This document shows, one piece after another, positions 27,138 to 36,246 of a stretch of DNA of 64,000 nucleotides. Numbering within the stretch: the stretch's first letter is position 1; each line of letters starts with the position of its first letter. The notes below the pieces were generated by a model that was not told the origin of the DNA, did no database searches, and saw only the letters and a program-made list of their open reading frames with translations. The position numbers and the translations under genes were made by a program. Origin of the DNA: Salinisphaera sp. Q1T1-3. Lineage in GTDB: Bacteria > Pseudomonadota > Gammaproteobacteria > Nevskiales > Salinisphaeraceae. The stretch spans positions 55,775-119,774 of the forward strand of contig NZ_QZWD01000013.1 of NCBI RefSeq assembly GCF_003602005.1, given 5' to 3'.

Positions 27138-28081
27138 GCCGAGACCTCGGGTGCCTCGGTGCGCTCGGCGACTCGCATGATCGCGCTGCGGGCACGGGCA
27201 TTGCCCGCCACCTCGTCAGCACGCGCACGCACCGGTTTGCCGACCAGGTTCAGGGCTGGCGCCACCGGCTCGGCCATCGGCACCGGCGGCTGCGCCGGCT
27301 GGGCCTGGGCACGCAGGAAACGCTTGACCCGCCGATCCTCGAGCGAGTGAAAACTGATCACCGCCAGTCGCCCGGCCGGCGTCATGGCGCGCAGCGCACC
27401 GGCCAGCCCCGCATCCAGCGCGCCGAGTTCATCGTTGATGTGCATGCGAAAGGCCTGGAAGGTGCGCGTGGCCGGATGCGTGCGCTTGCCCTGGCTGATC
27501 TTGGCTGGCACGGCCTCCGCAATCACGGCGGCCAGCTGCGCGGTGTCGTCGAGCGTACCGGCATCGCGCGCGGCCACGATGCGCGAGGCAATGCGCCCGG
27601 CCATCGGATCCTCGCCCAGCTGCTTGATCACACGGGCGATCTCGCCGTGCGAGGCCACGGCCAGCCAGTCGGCGAGCGTCGTGCCCTGCCGCGTGTTCAT
27701 GCGCATGTCGAGCGGCCCGGCATGACGAAACGAAAAGCCGCGCTCGGCGACATCGAACTGAGGTGAGGACACGCCGAGATCGAACAACAAACCATGGACG
27801 CCTCCGACCAGTCCTCGCGCTGCGAGTTCATCCCCGAGACGGGCGAACGACGACGCGATGAACACAAAGCGCGAGTCATCGCGCAGATGGGCAGCCTCGG
27901 CCGCGGCATCCGGGTCCTGGTCGAAGGCGATCAGACGTCCCTGCGGCCCGAGCCGATCGAGAATCGCGCGCGTATGGCCACCCCGGCCGAACGTCGCATC
28001 GACGTAGACGCCGTCCGCACGGATCGCCAGCGCCTCAAGCGCGGCATCGAGCAGAACCGGTTTGTGATCGGCCTCGGGCAT
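27134..28081 (-). CDS. rsmH: 16S rRNA (cytosine1402-N4)-methyltransferase
   Basis: RsmH methylates C1402 of 16S rRNA with S-adenosylmethionine. I choose ATG 28081 (MPEADHKPVLLDAALEAL, 315 aa) because GGAGGG lies 5-10 bases before it and it matches the family start. ATG 28129, 16 codons earlier, overlaps the mraZ stop and is a credible alternative. Motifs are VDATFGRGGHTRAIL (SAM site), FDLGVSSPQFD, RGFSFRHAGPLDMRMN, ARTFQAFRMHINDEL and ISFHSLEDRRVKRF. Confidence 0.95.
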   Translation of the reverse strand: MPEADHKPVLLDAALEALAIRADGVYVDATFGRGGHTRAILDRLGPQGRLIAFDQDPDAAAEAAHLRDDSRFVFIASSFARLGDELAARGLVGGVHGLLFDLGVSSPQFDVAERGFSFRHAGPLDMRMNTRQGTTLADWLAVASHGEIARVIKQLGEDPMAGRIASRIVAARDAGTLDDTAQLAAVIAEAVPAKISQGKRTHPATRTFQAFRMHINDELGALDAGLAGALRAMTPAGRLAVISFHSLEDRRVKRFLRAQAQPAQPPVPMAEPVAPALNLVGKPVRARADEVAGNARARSAIMRVAERTEAPEVSA

Positions 28082-28125
28082 GGGCGCCCTCCGGGATTCG
28101 CTGAGGCGAGCGTGGACGTGCGGAT

Positions 28126-28587
28126 TCATAGGCTGATGTCCATCAGCACGTCGGGCAGATCGCCGTTGGCCGCTTCCTCGGCCAGTGCGTCGGCGGTGTC
28201 GGCATTGCGCTGATTGAACGTGTCCTCATCCCACAGCTCGAAAAGATTGCCGATTCCCGAGAGCACGGCCTTGCTCTCGAGACTGGCCGCAGCACGCAGA
28301 TTCGAAGGGAGCAGCAAACGTCCCTGGCGATCCATGTCGACGTCACGTGCATTGCCGATGAAAAAACGCTGAATGTTGCGGACCTTCGGATTGAGGCTGC
28401 CGCGCGACAACAGCTGCGACTCGAAAGACTGGAATTCGGGTGCGGGATAAATCAGGAGACAGCCGTCCCAGTGCCGCGTGACCACAAGACGGCCGCCGCA
28501 GTCGTCGAGCAACGACTGACGATAAGACGCTGGAATCGCGATGCGACCCTTCGCGTCGATCGTGACCGAGTGTGACCCCTTGAACAC
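28126..28587 (-). CDS. mraZ: Transcriptional regulator MraZ
   Basis: MraZ is the dodecameric AbrB-fold repressor of its own operon. The 153-aa protein starts at GTG 28587 and has the two MraZ repeats: SVTIDAKGRIAIPASYR in the first and DMDRQGRLLLPSNLRAAA in the second. It is the first gene of the cluster, directly behind a consensus promoter and a set of G-rich operator repeats. Confidence 0.97.
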   Translation of the reverse strand: MFKGSHSVTIDAKGRIAIPASYRQSLLDDCGGRLVVTRHWDGCLLIYPAPEFQSFESQLLSRGSLNPKVRNIQRFFIGNARDVDMDRQGRLLLPSNLRAAASLESKAVLSGIGNLFELWDEDTFNQRNADTADALAEEAANGDLPDVLMDISL

Positions 28588-28607
28588 CTGGTGGCCCCCG
28601 GGAGCTG

Positions 28608-28637
28608 ATTAAACCACTTTGCCCCACAATTTTCCCT
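28608..28637 (-). promoter_or_regulatory. MraZ operator repeats
   Basis: On the minus strand three imperfect 10-base repeats follow each other: AGGGAAAATT, GTGGGGCAAA, GTGGTTTAAT. MraZ is known to bind TGGG-type repeats with 10-base spacing upstream of mraZ. These lie just downstream of the predicted start point, where bound repressor would block transcription. Confidence 0.6.
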
Positions 28638-28645
28638 TCGGCGCC

Positions 28646-28675
28646 ACTATAGGCAGCGGCGAAACAGAGTGTCAA
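28646..28675 (-). promoter_or_regulatory. Sigma-70 promoter of the dcw cluster
   Basis: On the minus strand a perfect -35 TTGACA (28675-28670) and TATAGT (28651-28646) are separated by 18 bp. Transcription would begin near 28639, about 50 bases before the mraZ GTG. Confidence 0.75.
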
Positions 28676-28759
28676 GAAGACATCCGCGGTAAAAAAGTCG
28701 GCCAATCAGTAAGTTCCAAACGCTTCTTTAACAAATTGCCGAACGACTCATGGCACCGG

Positions 28760-28790
28760 CAAGCACTTTTCCATCAAGTGCTTGGCACTT
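28760..28790. repeat. Overlapping, mutually exclusive palindromes
   Basis: CAAGCACTT (28760-28768) pairs with AAGTGCTTG (28776-28784), and the AAGTGC of the second arm can instead pair with GCACTT (28785-28790). This lies in the AT-rich, gene-free stretch between the mraZ promoter and RNase P RNA. Apart from this, the promoter and the rnpB terminator, I see nothing in 28588-28960. Confidence 0.5.
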
Positions 28791-28913
28791 AAAACTGTAT
28801 ATAAAAACAGCATTAAATACGCGATTTCGCACGCCCGGAACAAATCCGCACGGCCCGTGGATCAAAGTGGGGGAAAACCCGAGCCCTGGCGGCATTGGTG
28901 GGTGAGCCGCCCA

Positions 28914-28943
28914 CAAAAAAACCGCGGGCATGGGCCGCGGTTT
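28914..28943 (-). terminator. Rho-independent terminator of rnpB
   Basis: On the minus strand AACCGCGG and CCGCGGTT form a stable stem that runs into a T-tract of seven. It lies about 20 bases beyond the mature 3' end of RNase P RNA. Confidence 0.8.
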
Positions 28944-28960
28944 CTGGGGTTCTATAAAAG

Positions 28961-29308
28961 GAGCCGGCCGATAAGCCGGGTTCTGTCGCGCGCAGTCATT
29001 CATCTGGGGCGCTCGTCGCCGAACGCCTCATGCGACCTACCCGAGGACTATGCGGGCCGCACGTCGTCCTCCTATTTGGTCTTGCTCCGGACGGGGTTTA
29101 CCGTGCCACGACTCGTTACCGAACGCGCGGTGCGCTCTTACCGCACCCTTTCAGCCTTGCCGGGTCCGCATGCGGACCGTAGGCGGTCTACTCTCTGTTG
29201 CACTTTCCGTAGGCTCGCGCCTCCCAGGAGTTACCTGGCGTCCTGCCCTGTGGAGCCCGGACTTTCCTCGACACCGCAGGGCGATGCCGCGACTGCATGG
29301 CCGGCTCC
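28961..29308 (-). ncRNA. rnpB: RNase P RNA (class A)
   Basis: This is the catalytic RNA that matures tRNA 5' ends. The minus-strand sequence contains the conserved blocks GAGGAAAGTCCGGGCTCC near 29270, AGGGTGCGGTAAGAGCGCACC, GTGGCACGGTAAACCCC and, at the 3' end, ACAGAACCCGGCTTATCGG. The ends are set by the P1 helix: GAGCCGGCC near 29307-29299 pairs with GGCCGGCTC at 28969-28961. Length is about 348 nt. Confidence 0.95.
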
Positions 29309-29315
29309 GGCTGCG

Positions 29316-29321
29316 ATTGTA
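29316..29321 (-). promoter_or_regulatory. Likely -10 element of rnpB
   Basis: TACAAT on the minus strand lies 7 bases before the predicted RNase P RNA 5' end, the expected distance. No good -35 was found. Confidence 0.5.
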
Positions 29322-29424
29322 AGGCGTCTGTACCGACGGCGCGAGCGTCGATTTCCGGCCACGGCCGCGCACGCCCGACCCCATTCGCACCCCACTGCGA
29401 CCGACCTGCCGCACCGTTTCGCCA

Positions 29425-30270
29425 CTACTCGGACAGGGCAAGCGCCCGCGCATAAGCCGTTTTCTTCGCCACGCCGGTCAAACGTGCCGCAATCGTCGAG
29501 GCCTTCTTGGTTCCGGCCAGCGGCAGCAGTTCCTCGAGCAGCGCATCGAGCGATATCTCGCCGGCCGCCGCTGCCGGCCGGGTCGGCGCGCCGGCGATGA
29601 CCAGCACGAACTCGCCGCGCTGGCGATTGCTATCGGCCGCCAGCCATTCGGGAAGACGCTCGGCCCCCAGGGTGACACTCTGCTCGTAACGCTTGGTCAA
29701 CTCGCGCGCCAGCGTGATCGGCCGCGTGCCGAGCACCGCTCCCAGATCATCCGCCGTGGCGCAGATACGATGACTGGATTCGTAGCAGACCAGCGTGCGG
29801 GATTCATCGGCGAGTTCGGCCAGACGGGTACGCCGATTCGCCGGGCGCGCCGGCAAAAAGCCTTCGAAAACGAACCGGTCGGTCGGCAGGCCGGCCACCG
29901 AGAGTGCGGCAATCGCCGCACATGGGCCCGGCACGGTCTGAACAACATGACCGGCCTCGCGCACGCCAGCGACCAGCCGATAACCGGGATCGCTGATCAG
30001 TGGCGTGCCGGCATCGCTGACCAGCGCGATATTCTCGCCGCGCGCCAGACGGCCGACGAGCTGTGGCACCCGATCGGCCTCGTTGTGCTCGTGCAGCGAA
30101 AGCCGCGGTGTATCGATGCCCAGATGTGTCAGCAGGCGTGCCGTATGACGCGTATCCTCGGCCGCGATCACATCGACCGTTGCCAGAATGTCGGCCGCGC
30201 GCGGCGCCAGATCGGCCAGATTGCCGATCGGCGTGGCCACGATCCATAGCGTTCCCGATATCTGCTGCAT
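29425..30270 (-). CDS. rsmI: 16S rRNA (cytidine1402-2'-O)-methyltransferase
   Basis: RsmI 2'-O-methylates C1402, the same nucleotide that RsmH N4-methylates. The 281-aa form from ATG 30270 (MQQISGTLWIVATPIGNLAD) matches the family start; the frame is open for 31 more codons. Motifs are AEDTRHTARLL, LSLHEHNE, ALVSDAGTPLISDPGYRLV and GFLPARPANRRTRL. It is divergent from lpoA, as in many gammaproteobacteria. Confidence 0.97.
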   Translation of the reverse strand: MQQISGTLWIVATPIGNLADLAPRAADILATVDVIAAEDTRHTARLLTHLGIDTPRLSLHEHNEADRVPQLVGRLARGENIALVSDAGTPLISDPGYRLVAGVREAGHVVQTVPGPCAAIAALSVAGLPTDRFVFEGFLPARPANRRTRLAELADESRTLVCYESSHRICATADDLGAVLGTRPITLARELTKRYEQSVTLGAERLPEWLAADSNRQRGEFVLVIAGAPTRPAAAAGEISLDALLEELLPLAGTKKASTIAARLTGVAKKTAYARALALSE

Positions 30271-30370
30271 CGATCGCTCGGTGGTATTCGATTCCAAGGA
30301 CGCATTTCGCCGCATCGGCGACAACCGGACGCCGGCTGAACGGCAAGCAACCACACGGCGCAAGCCGCAC

Positions 30371-30379
30371 TGCTATGAT
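30371..30379 (+). promoter_or_regulatory. Extended -10 promoter of lpoA
   Basis: TGCTATGAT fits an extended -10 (TGnTATnnT) on the plus strand, about 60 bases before the lpoA start. The region at -35 is not consensus, which extended -10 promoters tolerate. Confidence 0.4.
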
Positions 30380-30439
30380 CGACATGGTCGCGCAGACGGG
30401 GGCTGCGCGCCAGATCGAGCCCAGGGAGCCACGAATATA

Positions 30440-32464
30440 ATGAGTGCAAGAATGCAGAGTCTACGCGGCGCGTTCGCCGCCGTGTTCATCCTGGTGCTGG
30501 CCGGTTGTGCCACATCGTCGATGAGCCCGAGCGGCGGCATGGGCCAGAGCCCGATCGACGCCGCCCGCACCGCGGCCGCGCAGGGCGATTACAACCGCGC
30601 CGCGCAGCTCTACAGTCAGGCCGCCGTCAACGCTCGTCAGCCCGAGGCGCAGCGCAGCTACCGCCTCGAAGCCGGCCTCGCGGCCGCCCAGGCCGGCGAC
30701 GCCCAGACAGCGCGCCGAATGCTCGGCAACATCGATCCGGGCACGCTCTCGGATGTCGATCACGCGCGCTACAACCTGGCCCAGCGCGAGATCGCCATTG
30801 CCGATCTGCCGCCGGGCGAGGCGCTGTCCCATCTGCCGCCGCCGGCACGCAACACCGCACCGGCCGTGGCCGAACGCGTCTGGGGAAAACGGGCCAGCCT
30901 GCAGTTCGCCAACAACAATATTGTTGCCGGCATCAAGGCACTCGTGCAGCGCGACGCCTGGCTCGACGATAACGCAGCGATGCGCGCCAACGACGAGCGC
31001 ATCTACGACAAGGCCAGCGATGCCATCGGTCTCGGCATCGGCCCGGACAGCCCGGACGCCGCCAACGCCGATCAGACGACCCGCGGCTGGCTCGCACTCG
31101 CCAATATCGGTGAAACCCAGTACTCCAGCGCCGACGCCCGCGACAAGGCCCTGGCCCAGTGGCAACAGGATTACCCGGGCCATGCGGCCAATCGCGATGT
31201 GCTGCCGCGTCGTTTCAACTACGACAACACCATGTCGGTGACCCCCACCGAACGAGGCATGCCCCAGGGCGGCCCCGGCAATGCGCAGGTCAGCGCCCCG
31301 AACGGGCAGGTCGCGCTGGCGCTCCCGATGGGCGGCCAGTTCCAGAACGCCGCACAGGCCATTCGTGACGGGTTCGAATTCGCCTATCAGAACAACAGCG
31401 CCGGCCTGCCGAAGCCGTTGTTCTACGACAGCAGCAATCAGGGCGCCAGCGCCCTGGCCCAGCGCGCCACGAGTGACAACATCGGCGTTCTCGTCGGGCC
31501 GCTGGACAAGTCCAAGGTCGGCGCCATGGCCGGACAGTCGCTGTCGATTCCCGAGATCGCCCTGAACACGATCGACCAGCCCGTCGCCCGCAACGGGTTC
31601 TATCAGTTCGGTCTCGATCCCGCCGACGAAGCGGCATCGGCGGCCCGCCACGCCCTGGACAAGGGATACCAAAACGCCCTGGTTCTCGTGCCGCGGGGCG
31701 ACTGGGGTGACCGGGTACTCGATGGCTTTCGCAAGACCTTCAACGGCGAAGGGGGCCGCCTGGTCGACTATCGGAGCTACGACGGCAGCGCGCACGACCA
31801 CAGTCAGGCGATCCAGCAGCTTCTGGGCAACGGCAATCAGCGTGCCGCGGACTTCATCTTCGTTGCGGCCCAGCCCACGCAGGCCCGGCTCATCCGCAGC
31901 CAGCTGAAGTACTACCACGCTGCCGATCTGCCGATGGTCAGCACCTCGCACAGCTTCTCCGGGCAGGTCGACCCGGGCAGTGACATCGACCTCGACGGCG
32001 TCTATTTCGTGGACATGCCCTGGCTGCTCGGCTCCGGTGGCACCATCGAGCGTCTGCGTCGCGAAGCCGCTTCGGCCTACGGCGACGAAGCCACGTCCTA
32101 TGCCCGGCTGTTCGCCATGGGCATGGATGCCTGGGTCCTGGCCCGTCGGGCCGCTCAGGGCGATCTCACCGCTGGTCAGCCCCTGGAAGGCATGACCGGC
32201 GTGCTCAAGCCCGAGCAGAGCGGCCATATCACCCGCTATCTCGGTTGGGCGGTCTTCCGCAACGGTCGGCCGCAGACGCTGTCGATGCCGGGGCTCTCGG
32301 ATGCGCGCAACACGCCGAACTTCGCCACCGGCACCGGCAAGGCCGAGTCGTCGAGCACGCCCGCGAGCGGCAACAACGGCGCCCCGATGAGCGAGCGTGA
32401 CAGCTACGCGCCCGACTCGGATAACGGCGCTGGCGACCAGTGGTCTTCGGGCGCACGAAACTAG
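30440..32464 (+). CDS. lpoA: Penicillin-binding protein activator LpoA
   Basis: LpoA is the outer-membrane lipoprotein that activates PBP1a from the periplasm. The 674-aa protein has a signal peptide ending in the lipobox LVLAGC (Cys23). An N-terminal TPR-like region follows (ARTAAAQGDYNRAAQLYSQAA), and then a C-terminal domain with the type-1 periplasmic-binding fold (VALALPMGGQFQNAAQAIRDGF). The last 60 residues are low-complexity Ser/Asn/Gly. ATG 30452 is an alternative start. Confidence 0.93.
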   Translation: MSARMQSLRGAFAAVFILVLAGCATSSMSPSGGMGQSPIDAARTAAAQGDYNRAAQLYSQAAVNARQPEAQRSYRLEAGLAAAQAGDAQTARRMLGNIDPGTLSDVDHARYNLAQREIAIADLPPGEALSHLPPPARNTAPAVAERVWGKRASLQFANNNIVAGIKALVQRDAWLDDNAAMRANDERIYDKASDAIGLGIGPDSPDAANADQTTRGWLALANIGETQYSSADARDKALAQWQQDYPGHAANRDVLPRRFNYDNTMSVTPTERGMPQGGPGNAQVSAPNGQVALALPMGGQFQNAAQAIRDGFEFAYQNNSAGLPKPLFYDSSNQGASALAQRATSDNIGVLVGPLDKSKVGAMAGQSLSIPEIALNTIDQPVARNGFYQFGLDPADEAASAARHALDKGYQNALVLVPRGDWGDRVLDGFRKTFNGEGGRLVDYRSYDGSAHDHSQAIQQLLGNGNQRAADFIFVAAQPTQARLIRSQLKYYHAADLPMVSTSHSFSGQVDPGSDIDLDGVYFVDMPWLLGSGGTIERLRREAASAYGDEATSYARLFAMGMDAWVLARRAAQGDLTAGQPLEGMTGVLKPEQSGHITRYLGWAVFRNGRPQTLSMPGLSDARNTPNFATGTGKAESSSTPASGNNGAPMSERDSYAPDSDNGAGDQWSSGARN

Positions 32465-32805
32465 AACGCGGCCAGGCTGCCGAGCGGCACGTCGATCGTG
32501 CGGCCCGGCAGCGCGGCTGGCGTCGGGTCGCGCAGAACTATCATGCCCGCGGCGGCGAGCTGGACCTGGTCTATCGCCAGGCCGATACGCTCGTGGTCGT
32601 CGAGGTCAGATACCGGGCGCGCAGCGATTATGGCAGCGCTGCGGCGACCGTGACCCGCACCAAGCAGCGCCGCATCGTCTCGGCCACACGCCAGCTGCTG
32701 GCCGACAACCCGCGCTGGGCACGCTTGGCGATCCGTTTCGATGTCGTCGGCGTGGACGGCGAGGATAACCTGGACTGGATAGAGAACGCTTTCTATGCCG
32801 AATGA
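32440..32805 (+). CDS. yraN: UPF0102 family protein YraN
   Basis: This 121-aa protein starts at GTG 32440 and overlaps the lpoA end by 25 bases. It has the UPF0102 pattern, with [36 protein letters not shown] and [20 protein letters not shown], resembling Holliday-junction-resolvase-like nucleases. The cellular role of the family is not established. Between lpoA and diaA is its standard position. Confidence 0.93.
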   Translation: MVFGRTKLERGQAAERHVDRAARQRGWRRVAQNYHARGGELDLVYRQADTLVVVEVRYRARSDYGSAAATVTRTKQRRIVSATRQLLADNPRWARLAIRFDVVGVDGEDNLDWIENAFYAE

Positions 32806-33415
32806 CTCCGCCAAGCCCGACGATCGTCATCTCGTCATCGATGACATGTTCGCGGCGAATCGCGCCATCAACGAACACACCCTAGCCGACAATCGCGACA
32901 CGCTGGTTGCCGCAGCCGAGGCCATGATCGCCTGTCTTTCCAATGACGGGCAGATCCTGTCGTGCGGCAACGGCGGGTCAGCCGGCGATGCCCAGCATTT
33001 CGCCTCCGAATTGGTCAATCGATTCGAGCGCAATCGACGGGCCCTGCCGGCGATCGGGCTGGTCTCCGAGTCGTCGACCCTGACCGCCATCGCCAACGAT
33101 GCCGGCTATGAACGAGTCTTTTCGCGTCAGGTGGAGGCTTTCGGACGCCGCGACGACATCCTGCTGGCGATCTCGACCAGCGGCCATTCGGCCAACGTGG
33201 TTGCCGCAATCGATGCCGCCCAGGCCCGCGACATGCGGGTGATCGCCCTGACCGGGCGCGACGGCGGGCGTATAGCACAACAGCTGGGTTCTGACGATAT
33301 CGAACTGCGCGTGGCCGATACCGTCACCGCGCGTGTTCAGGAAATGCACCTGCTGTTCATCCACTGCATATGCCGGCTGATCGAGGACTGGCTCGACGCG
33401 GAGCCGTCGCCATAG
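32795..33415 (+). CDS. diaA: SIS-domain protein, DiaA / phosphoheptose isomerase family
   Basis: This is a 206-aa SIS-fold protein with [34 protein letters not shown] and [16 protein letters not shown]. The active-site Glu and His of GmhA are present, so sedoheptulose-7-phosphate isomerase activity is possible. Directly downstream of yraN, homologues are usually DiaA, which binds DnaA and helps initiate replication. The fold is certain; the choice between DiaA and GmhA rests on position. Confidence 0.85.
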   Translation: MPNDSAKPDDRHLVIDDMFAANRAINEHTLADNRDTLVAAAEAMIACLSNDGQILSCGNGGSAGDAQHFASELVNRFERNRRALPAIGLVSESSTLTAIANDAGYERVFSRQVEAFGRRDDILLAISTSGHSANVVAAIDAAQARDMRVIALTGRDGGRIAQQLGSDDIELRVADTVTARVQEMHLLFIHCICRLIEDWLDAEPSP

Positions 33416-33500
33416 ACTGACGGCCATGATCGCCGCGCCAGGCAGGCCGGAACGGGCCGCGCCTATATCGCCTGCGTGACGACGGCGCCTGCCCAGTCTT

Positions 33501-33687
33501 GTTATTAATCCGGTACCAGAACAGCTGACGACGTCCGCTGTTTTCAACGCCATCGAAAGAAACGCCGGCCCTTGTCCGTCCTTTTATTTTCAATGGCTTC
33601 ACGGCCGTTGGGCGTGGCGCGCATGCTGTCGCACACGCGCGCGTTATCAACCCGAAAAATCATCTATTTTTAGGCCGGGTTAATAAC
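33501..33687. repeat. Palindromic element with GTTATTAAyCCGG ends
   Basis: GTTATTAATCCGG at 33501 faces its inverted copy CCGGGTTAATAAC ending at 33687, and a further direct copy GTTATCAACCCG lies at 33643-33654. The right 45 bases fold into a long hairpin with an inner AAAAAT/ATTTTT stem. It sits between the convergent diaA and sspB genes and has no coding potential, so it may be a small non-autonomous element. Nothing else is seen in 33416-33711. Confidence 0.45.
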
Positions 33688-33711
33688 GCAGGCGCCGCTC
33701 AGCCTTGCCGA

Positions 33712-33741
33712 CCGAATCACGGGCGCTGCCCCGCGATTCGG
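33712..33741 (-). terminator. Hairpin terminator after sspB
   Basis: CCGAATC and GATTCGG with inner CGGG/CCCG pairs form a stable stem that begins one base beyond the sspB stop. There is no clear T-run on the minus strand; on the plus strand it is followed by TCTATTT, so it may work in both directions for the convergent genes. Confidence 0.5.
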
Positions 33742-33742
33742 T

Positions 33743-34195
33743 CTATTTGACGACCTTCAGATGCGCACGCTTCTTCTTGGCCTCATCGTCGCGGGCGTTG
33801 TCGGCCTGAGAGACATCCTCGGTCCCGCCGTCATCAGTGGCCACCGGCGCAGGCCCCTCTTCGGGAGTTTCGACTTCGCCAAACAGCATGCCTTCGCCGT
33901 TTTCGCGCGCATAGAGCGCGAGCACAGCGCCGGGCGGCACGACCACGTTGTAGTTCGCGCCGGAGAAACGGGCCGAGAAGTGGATCATCTCGTTGTCCAG
34001 CGACAGTCCGCGCACCGCGCCCGGGCTGACGTTTACGGTGATCTTGCCGTCGTCGGTCACGAATTGGCGTGGCACATCCACACCGGGCGCATCGGCTGCC
34101 ACCAGCAGATGCGGCGTCAGTCCGTTGTCGAGCACCCAGTCGTAGAGGGCACGAATCAGATAGGGACGGCGAGAAGTCAGCTGCTGCTCGGCCAT
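33743..34195 (-). CDS. sspB: ClpXP protease specificity-enhancing factor SspB
   Basis: SspB delivers ssrA-tagged and other substrates to ClpXP. The 150-aa protein has the folded substrate-binding domain (RPYLIRALYDWVLDNGLTPHLLV, VNVSPGAVRGLSLDNEMIHFSARF). A disordered acidic tail follows, ending in the ClpX-binding peptide RAHLKVVK. It follows sspA after 35 bp. Confidence 0.97.
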   Translation of the reverse strand: MAEQQLTSRRPYLIRALYDWVLDNGLTPHLLVAADAPGVDVPRQFVTDDGKITVNVSPGAVRGLSLDNEMIHFSARFSGANYNVVVPPGAVLALYARENGEGMLFGEVETPEEGPAPVATDDGGTEDVSQADNARDDEAKKKRAHLKVVK

Positions 34196-34230
34196 GGTGA
34201 TCGCCTCGAAAGATTGTCGTCGTGAGTCGG

Positions 34231-34863
34231 TCAGTTTGCGGCCATTGCCGGGCGCATCTCCGCCTCGACCGGAGACAGACTCCGTTCGAAGGCCGGCCGG
34301 GCGAACAGTCTCGCGGCGTATTTCGCCAATCGCTCGCCCTGCTTGCTCGGCAAGGTCACTTCATGATGTTCCAGACGCCACAATATGGGCGCCAACGTAC
34401 AATCCAACAGCGAGAATTCTTCCCCGATGTACTGGCGCGGCGAGAAATCGGCGGCCAGCGTGGTCAACAGCTCGGTCATGCGGTTCCGCGCCTTGCGGGC
34501 CACGGCCGGCGTGGACTCCAGATCCTCGAACAACGGATACAGATCGCATTCCATGCGATAGATGGCCAGCCGATACTGGGCTCGCAGAACCGGATCGACC
34601 GGCATCAGCGGCGGATGCGGATACCGCTCGTCGATGTATTCGACGATGATGCGCGGGTCATAGACCACGAGCTCGCGTTCGACCAGCGTGGGCACCGAGT
34701 TGTACGGGTTCAGATCGAGCAGATCTTCGCTTTCCTCGCCATCACGCAGCCAGGCGATCTCGTAGTTGGCGACCCCTTTCTCTTCCATCACGAGCCGGAC
34801 GCGATGGCTGTGTACACAGTTGTCGCGGCTGTAGAGAGTCATGGAAGAACGACGGCTGGCCAT
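34231..34863 (-). CDS. sspA: Stringent starvation protein SspA
   Basis: SspA is a glutathione-transferase-fold protein that binds RNA polymerase. I use ATG 34863 (MASRRSSMTLYSRDN, 210 aa), which matches the family start; an upstream start at 34881 is possible. Landmarks are NPYNSVPTLVERELVVYDPRIIVEYIDERYPHPPLMP and EFSLLDCTLAPILWRLE. It leads sspB. Confidence 0.95.
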   Translation of the reverse strand: MASRRSSMTLYSRDNCVHSHRVRLVMEEKGVANYEIAWLRDGEESEDLLDLNPYNSVPTLVERELVVYDPRIIVEYIDERYPHPPLMPVDPVLRAQYRLAIYRMECDLYPLFEDLESTPAVARKARNRMTELLTTLAADFSPRQYIGEEFSLLDCTLAPILWRLEHHEVTLPSKQGERLAKYAARLFARPAFERSLSPVEAEMRPAMAAN

Positions 34864-34944
34864 AGACGATTTCCCGATCACGCGGCACGACGGTGCCGGC
34901 GCCCAAGCGAATCCCGACTATAGCATGGGCCACGTGCCCGGCGT

Positions 34945-36246
34945 TCAGCCCGCCTCGTCCGATCTCGCCCGGGCTGACGCCGCGTGTGCGAACAACCCTT
35001 CCCCGCGGGCCAGCCGCGCCGCAATCGGAGCGAGTGCCGCTGCCCCCGGGGCACTGGCCTCGACCACCGAGATACGCTTCTGGAAGTCGTAGGCGCCGAG
35101 CGCCGACGAGAAACGTGCCGTACGCCCGGTCGGCAACACGTGGTTGGGGCCGGCGCAGTAATCCCCGAACGCCTCCGGCGTCCGATGACCGCAGAAAACC
35201 GCTCCCGCATGCATCACCCGATCGACCAGCGACCAGGGTGCGGCCACCGCCAGTTCCAGATGCTCCGGCGCGATGCGATTGACCAGCATCATCGCCTCGT
35301 CGAGATCGGCACAGGCAATCAGCGCGCCGTGATTGGCCAGCGAGACCCGGATGATCTCGGACCTCGGCTGATCGTCGATCATGTCGGCAACGGCCGCAGC
35401 GACCCGGTCGAGATAGGCCCGATCGGGGCAGACCACCATGGCACGCGCCATTTCGTCGTGTTCGGCCTGTGCGAACAGATCCAGCGCGGTCCAGCGCGGA
35501 TCTCCCGTGCCGTCGGCCACGATGAGCACTTCCGAGGGCCCGGCGACCGACTCGATGCCGACCCGGCCGAAGACCTGTCGCTTGGCCGAGGCCACATAGG
35601 CATTGCCCGGTCCGACGATCTTGTCGACCTCGGGAATCGTCTCGGTACCGTAGGCCAGCGCGGCCACGGCCTGTGCCCCGCCGATGGTGAACAGACGATC
35701 GACACCGGCGACCGCCGCCGCCGCCAGCACCCAGTCGTTGACGGTGCCGTCCGGAGCCGGTGAGACCAGTGTGATTTCGGACACACCGGCCACGCGCGCC
35801 GGCACGGTATTCATCAGGACGCTCGATGGATAGGCCGCCTTGCCACCCGGCGCATAGACGCCGGCGCGCTCGATCGGTCGCACGACCTGGCCGAGCCGGT
35901 TGCCGTGGGCATCCGTGTAGCTGTGATCGGTCAGGCACTGCGAGCGCGCGAATTCGGCGATGCGCGCGGCCGCTGCTTCCAGGGCCTCGCGATCGGCCGG
36001 GTCCAGCGCATCGCGGGCGGCGGTCATGGCCGATCGATCGATCTCGAGAGCGGCCATCGTCGCATCCGGACGCCGGTCGAGGCGTCGGGTGTGCTCGACC
36101 ACGGCCGCATCGCCGCGATCACGCACGTCGGCGATGATTTCGGCCACGCGCGCATCGATCTCGGCCAGCGCCGGGCTGTCGCGATCGGTCAGCGCCGCGA
36201 AGGCAGCGCCGAAGTCGGCATCATCGGTGGCCAGACGGCGCATCAT
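34945..36246 (-). CDS. hisD: Histidinol dehydrogenase
   Basis: HisD oxidises histidinol to histidine in two NAD-dependent steps. The 433-aa enzyme starts at ATG 36246, overlapping hisG. Motifs are [40 protein letters not shown], the zinc residues in [10 protein letters not shown], and [12 protein letters not shown]. The order murA-hisG-hisD is a known arrangement in proteobacteria. Confidence 0.98.
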   Translation of the reverse strand: MMRRLATDDADFGAAFAALTDRDSPALAEIDARVAEIIADVRDRGDAAVVEHTRRLDRRPDATMAALEIDRSAMTAARDALDPADREALEAAAARIAEFARSQCLTDHSYTDAHGNRLGQVVRPIERAGVYAPGGKAAYPSSVLMNTVPARVAGVSEITLVSPAPDGTVNDWVLAAAAVAGVDRLFTIGGAQAVAALAYGTETIPEVDKIVGPGNAYVASAKRQVFGRVGIESVAGPSEVLIVADGTGDPRWTALDLFAQAEHDEMARAMVVCPDRAYLDRVAAAVADMIDDQPRSEIIRVSLANHGALIACADLDEAMMLVNRIAPEHLELAVAAPWSLVDRVMHAGAVFCGHRTPEAFGDYCAGPNHVLPTGRTARFSSALGAYDFQKRISVVEASAPGAAALAPIAARLARGEGLFAHAASARARSDEAG

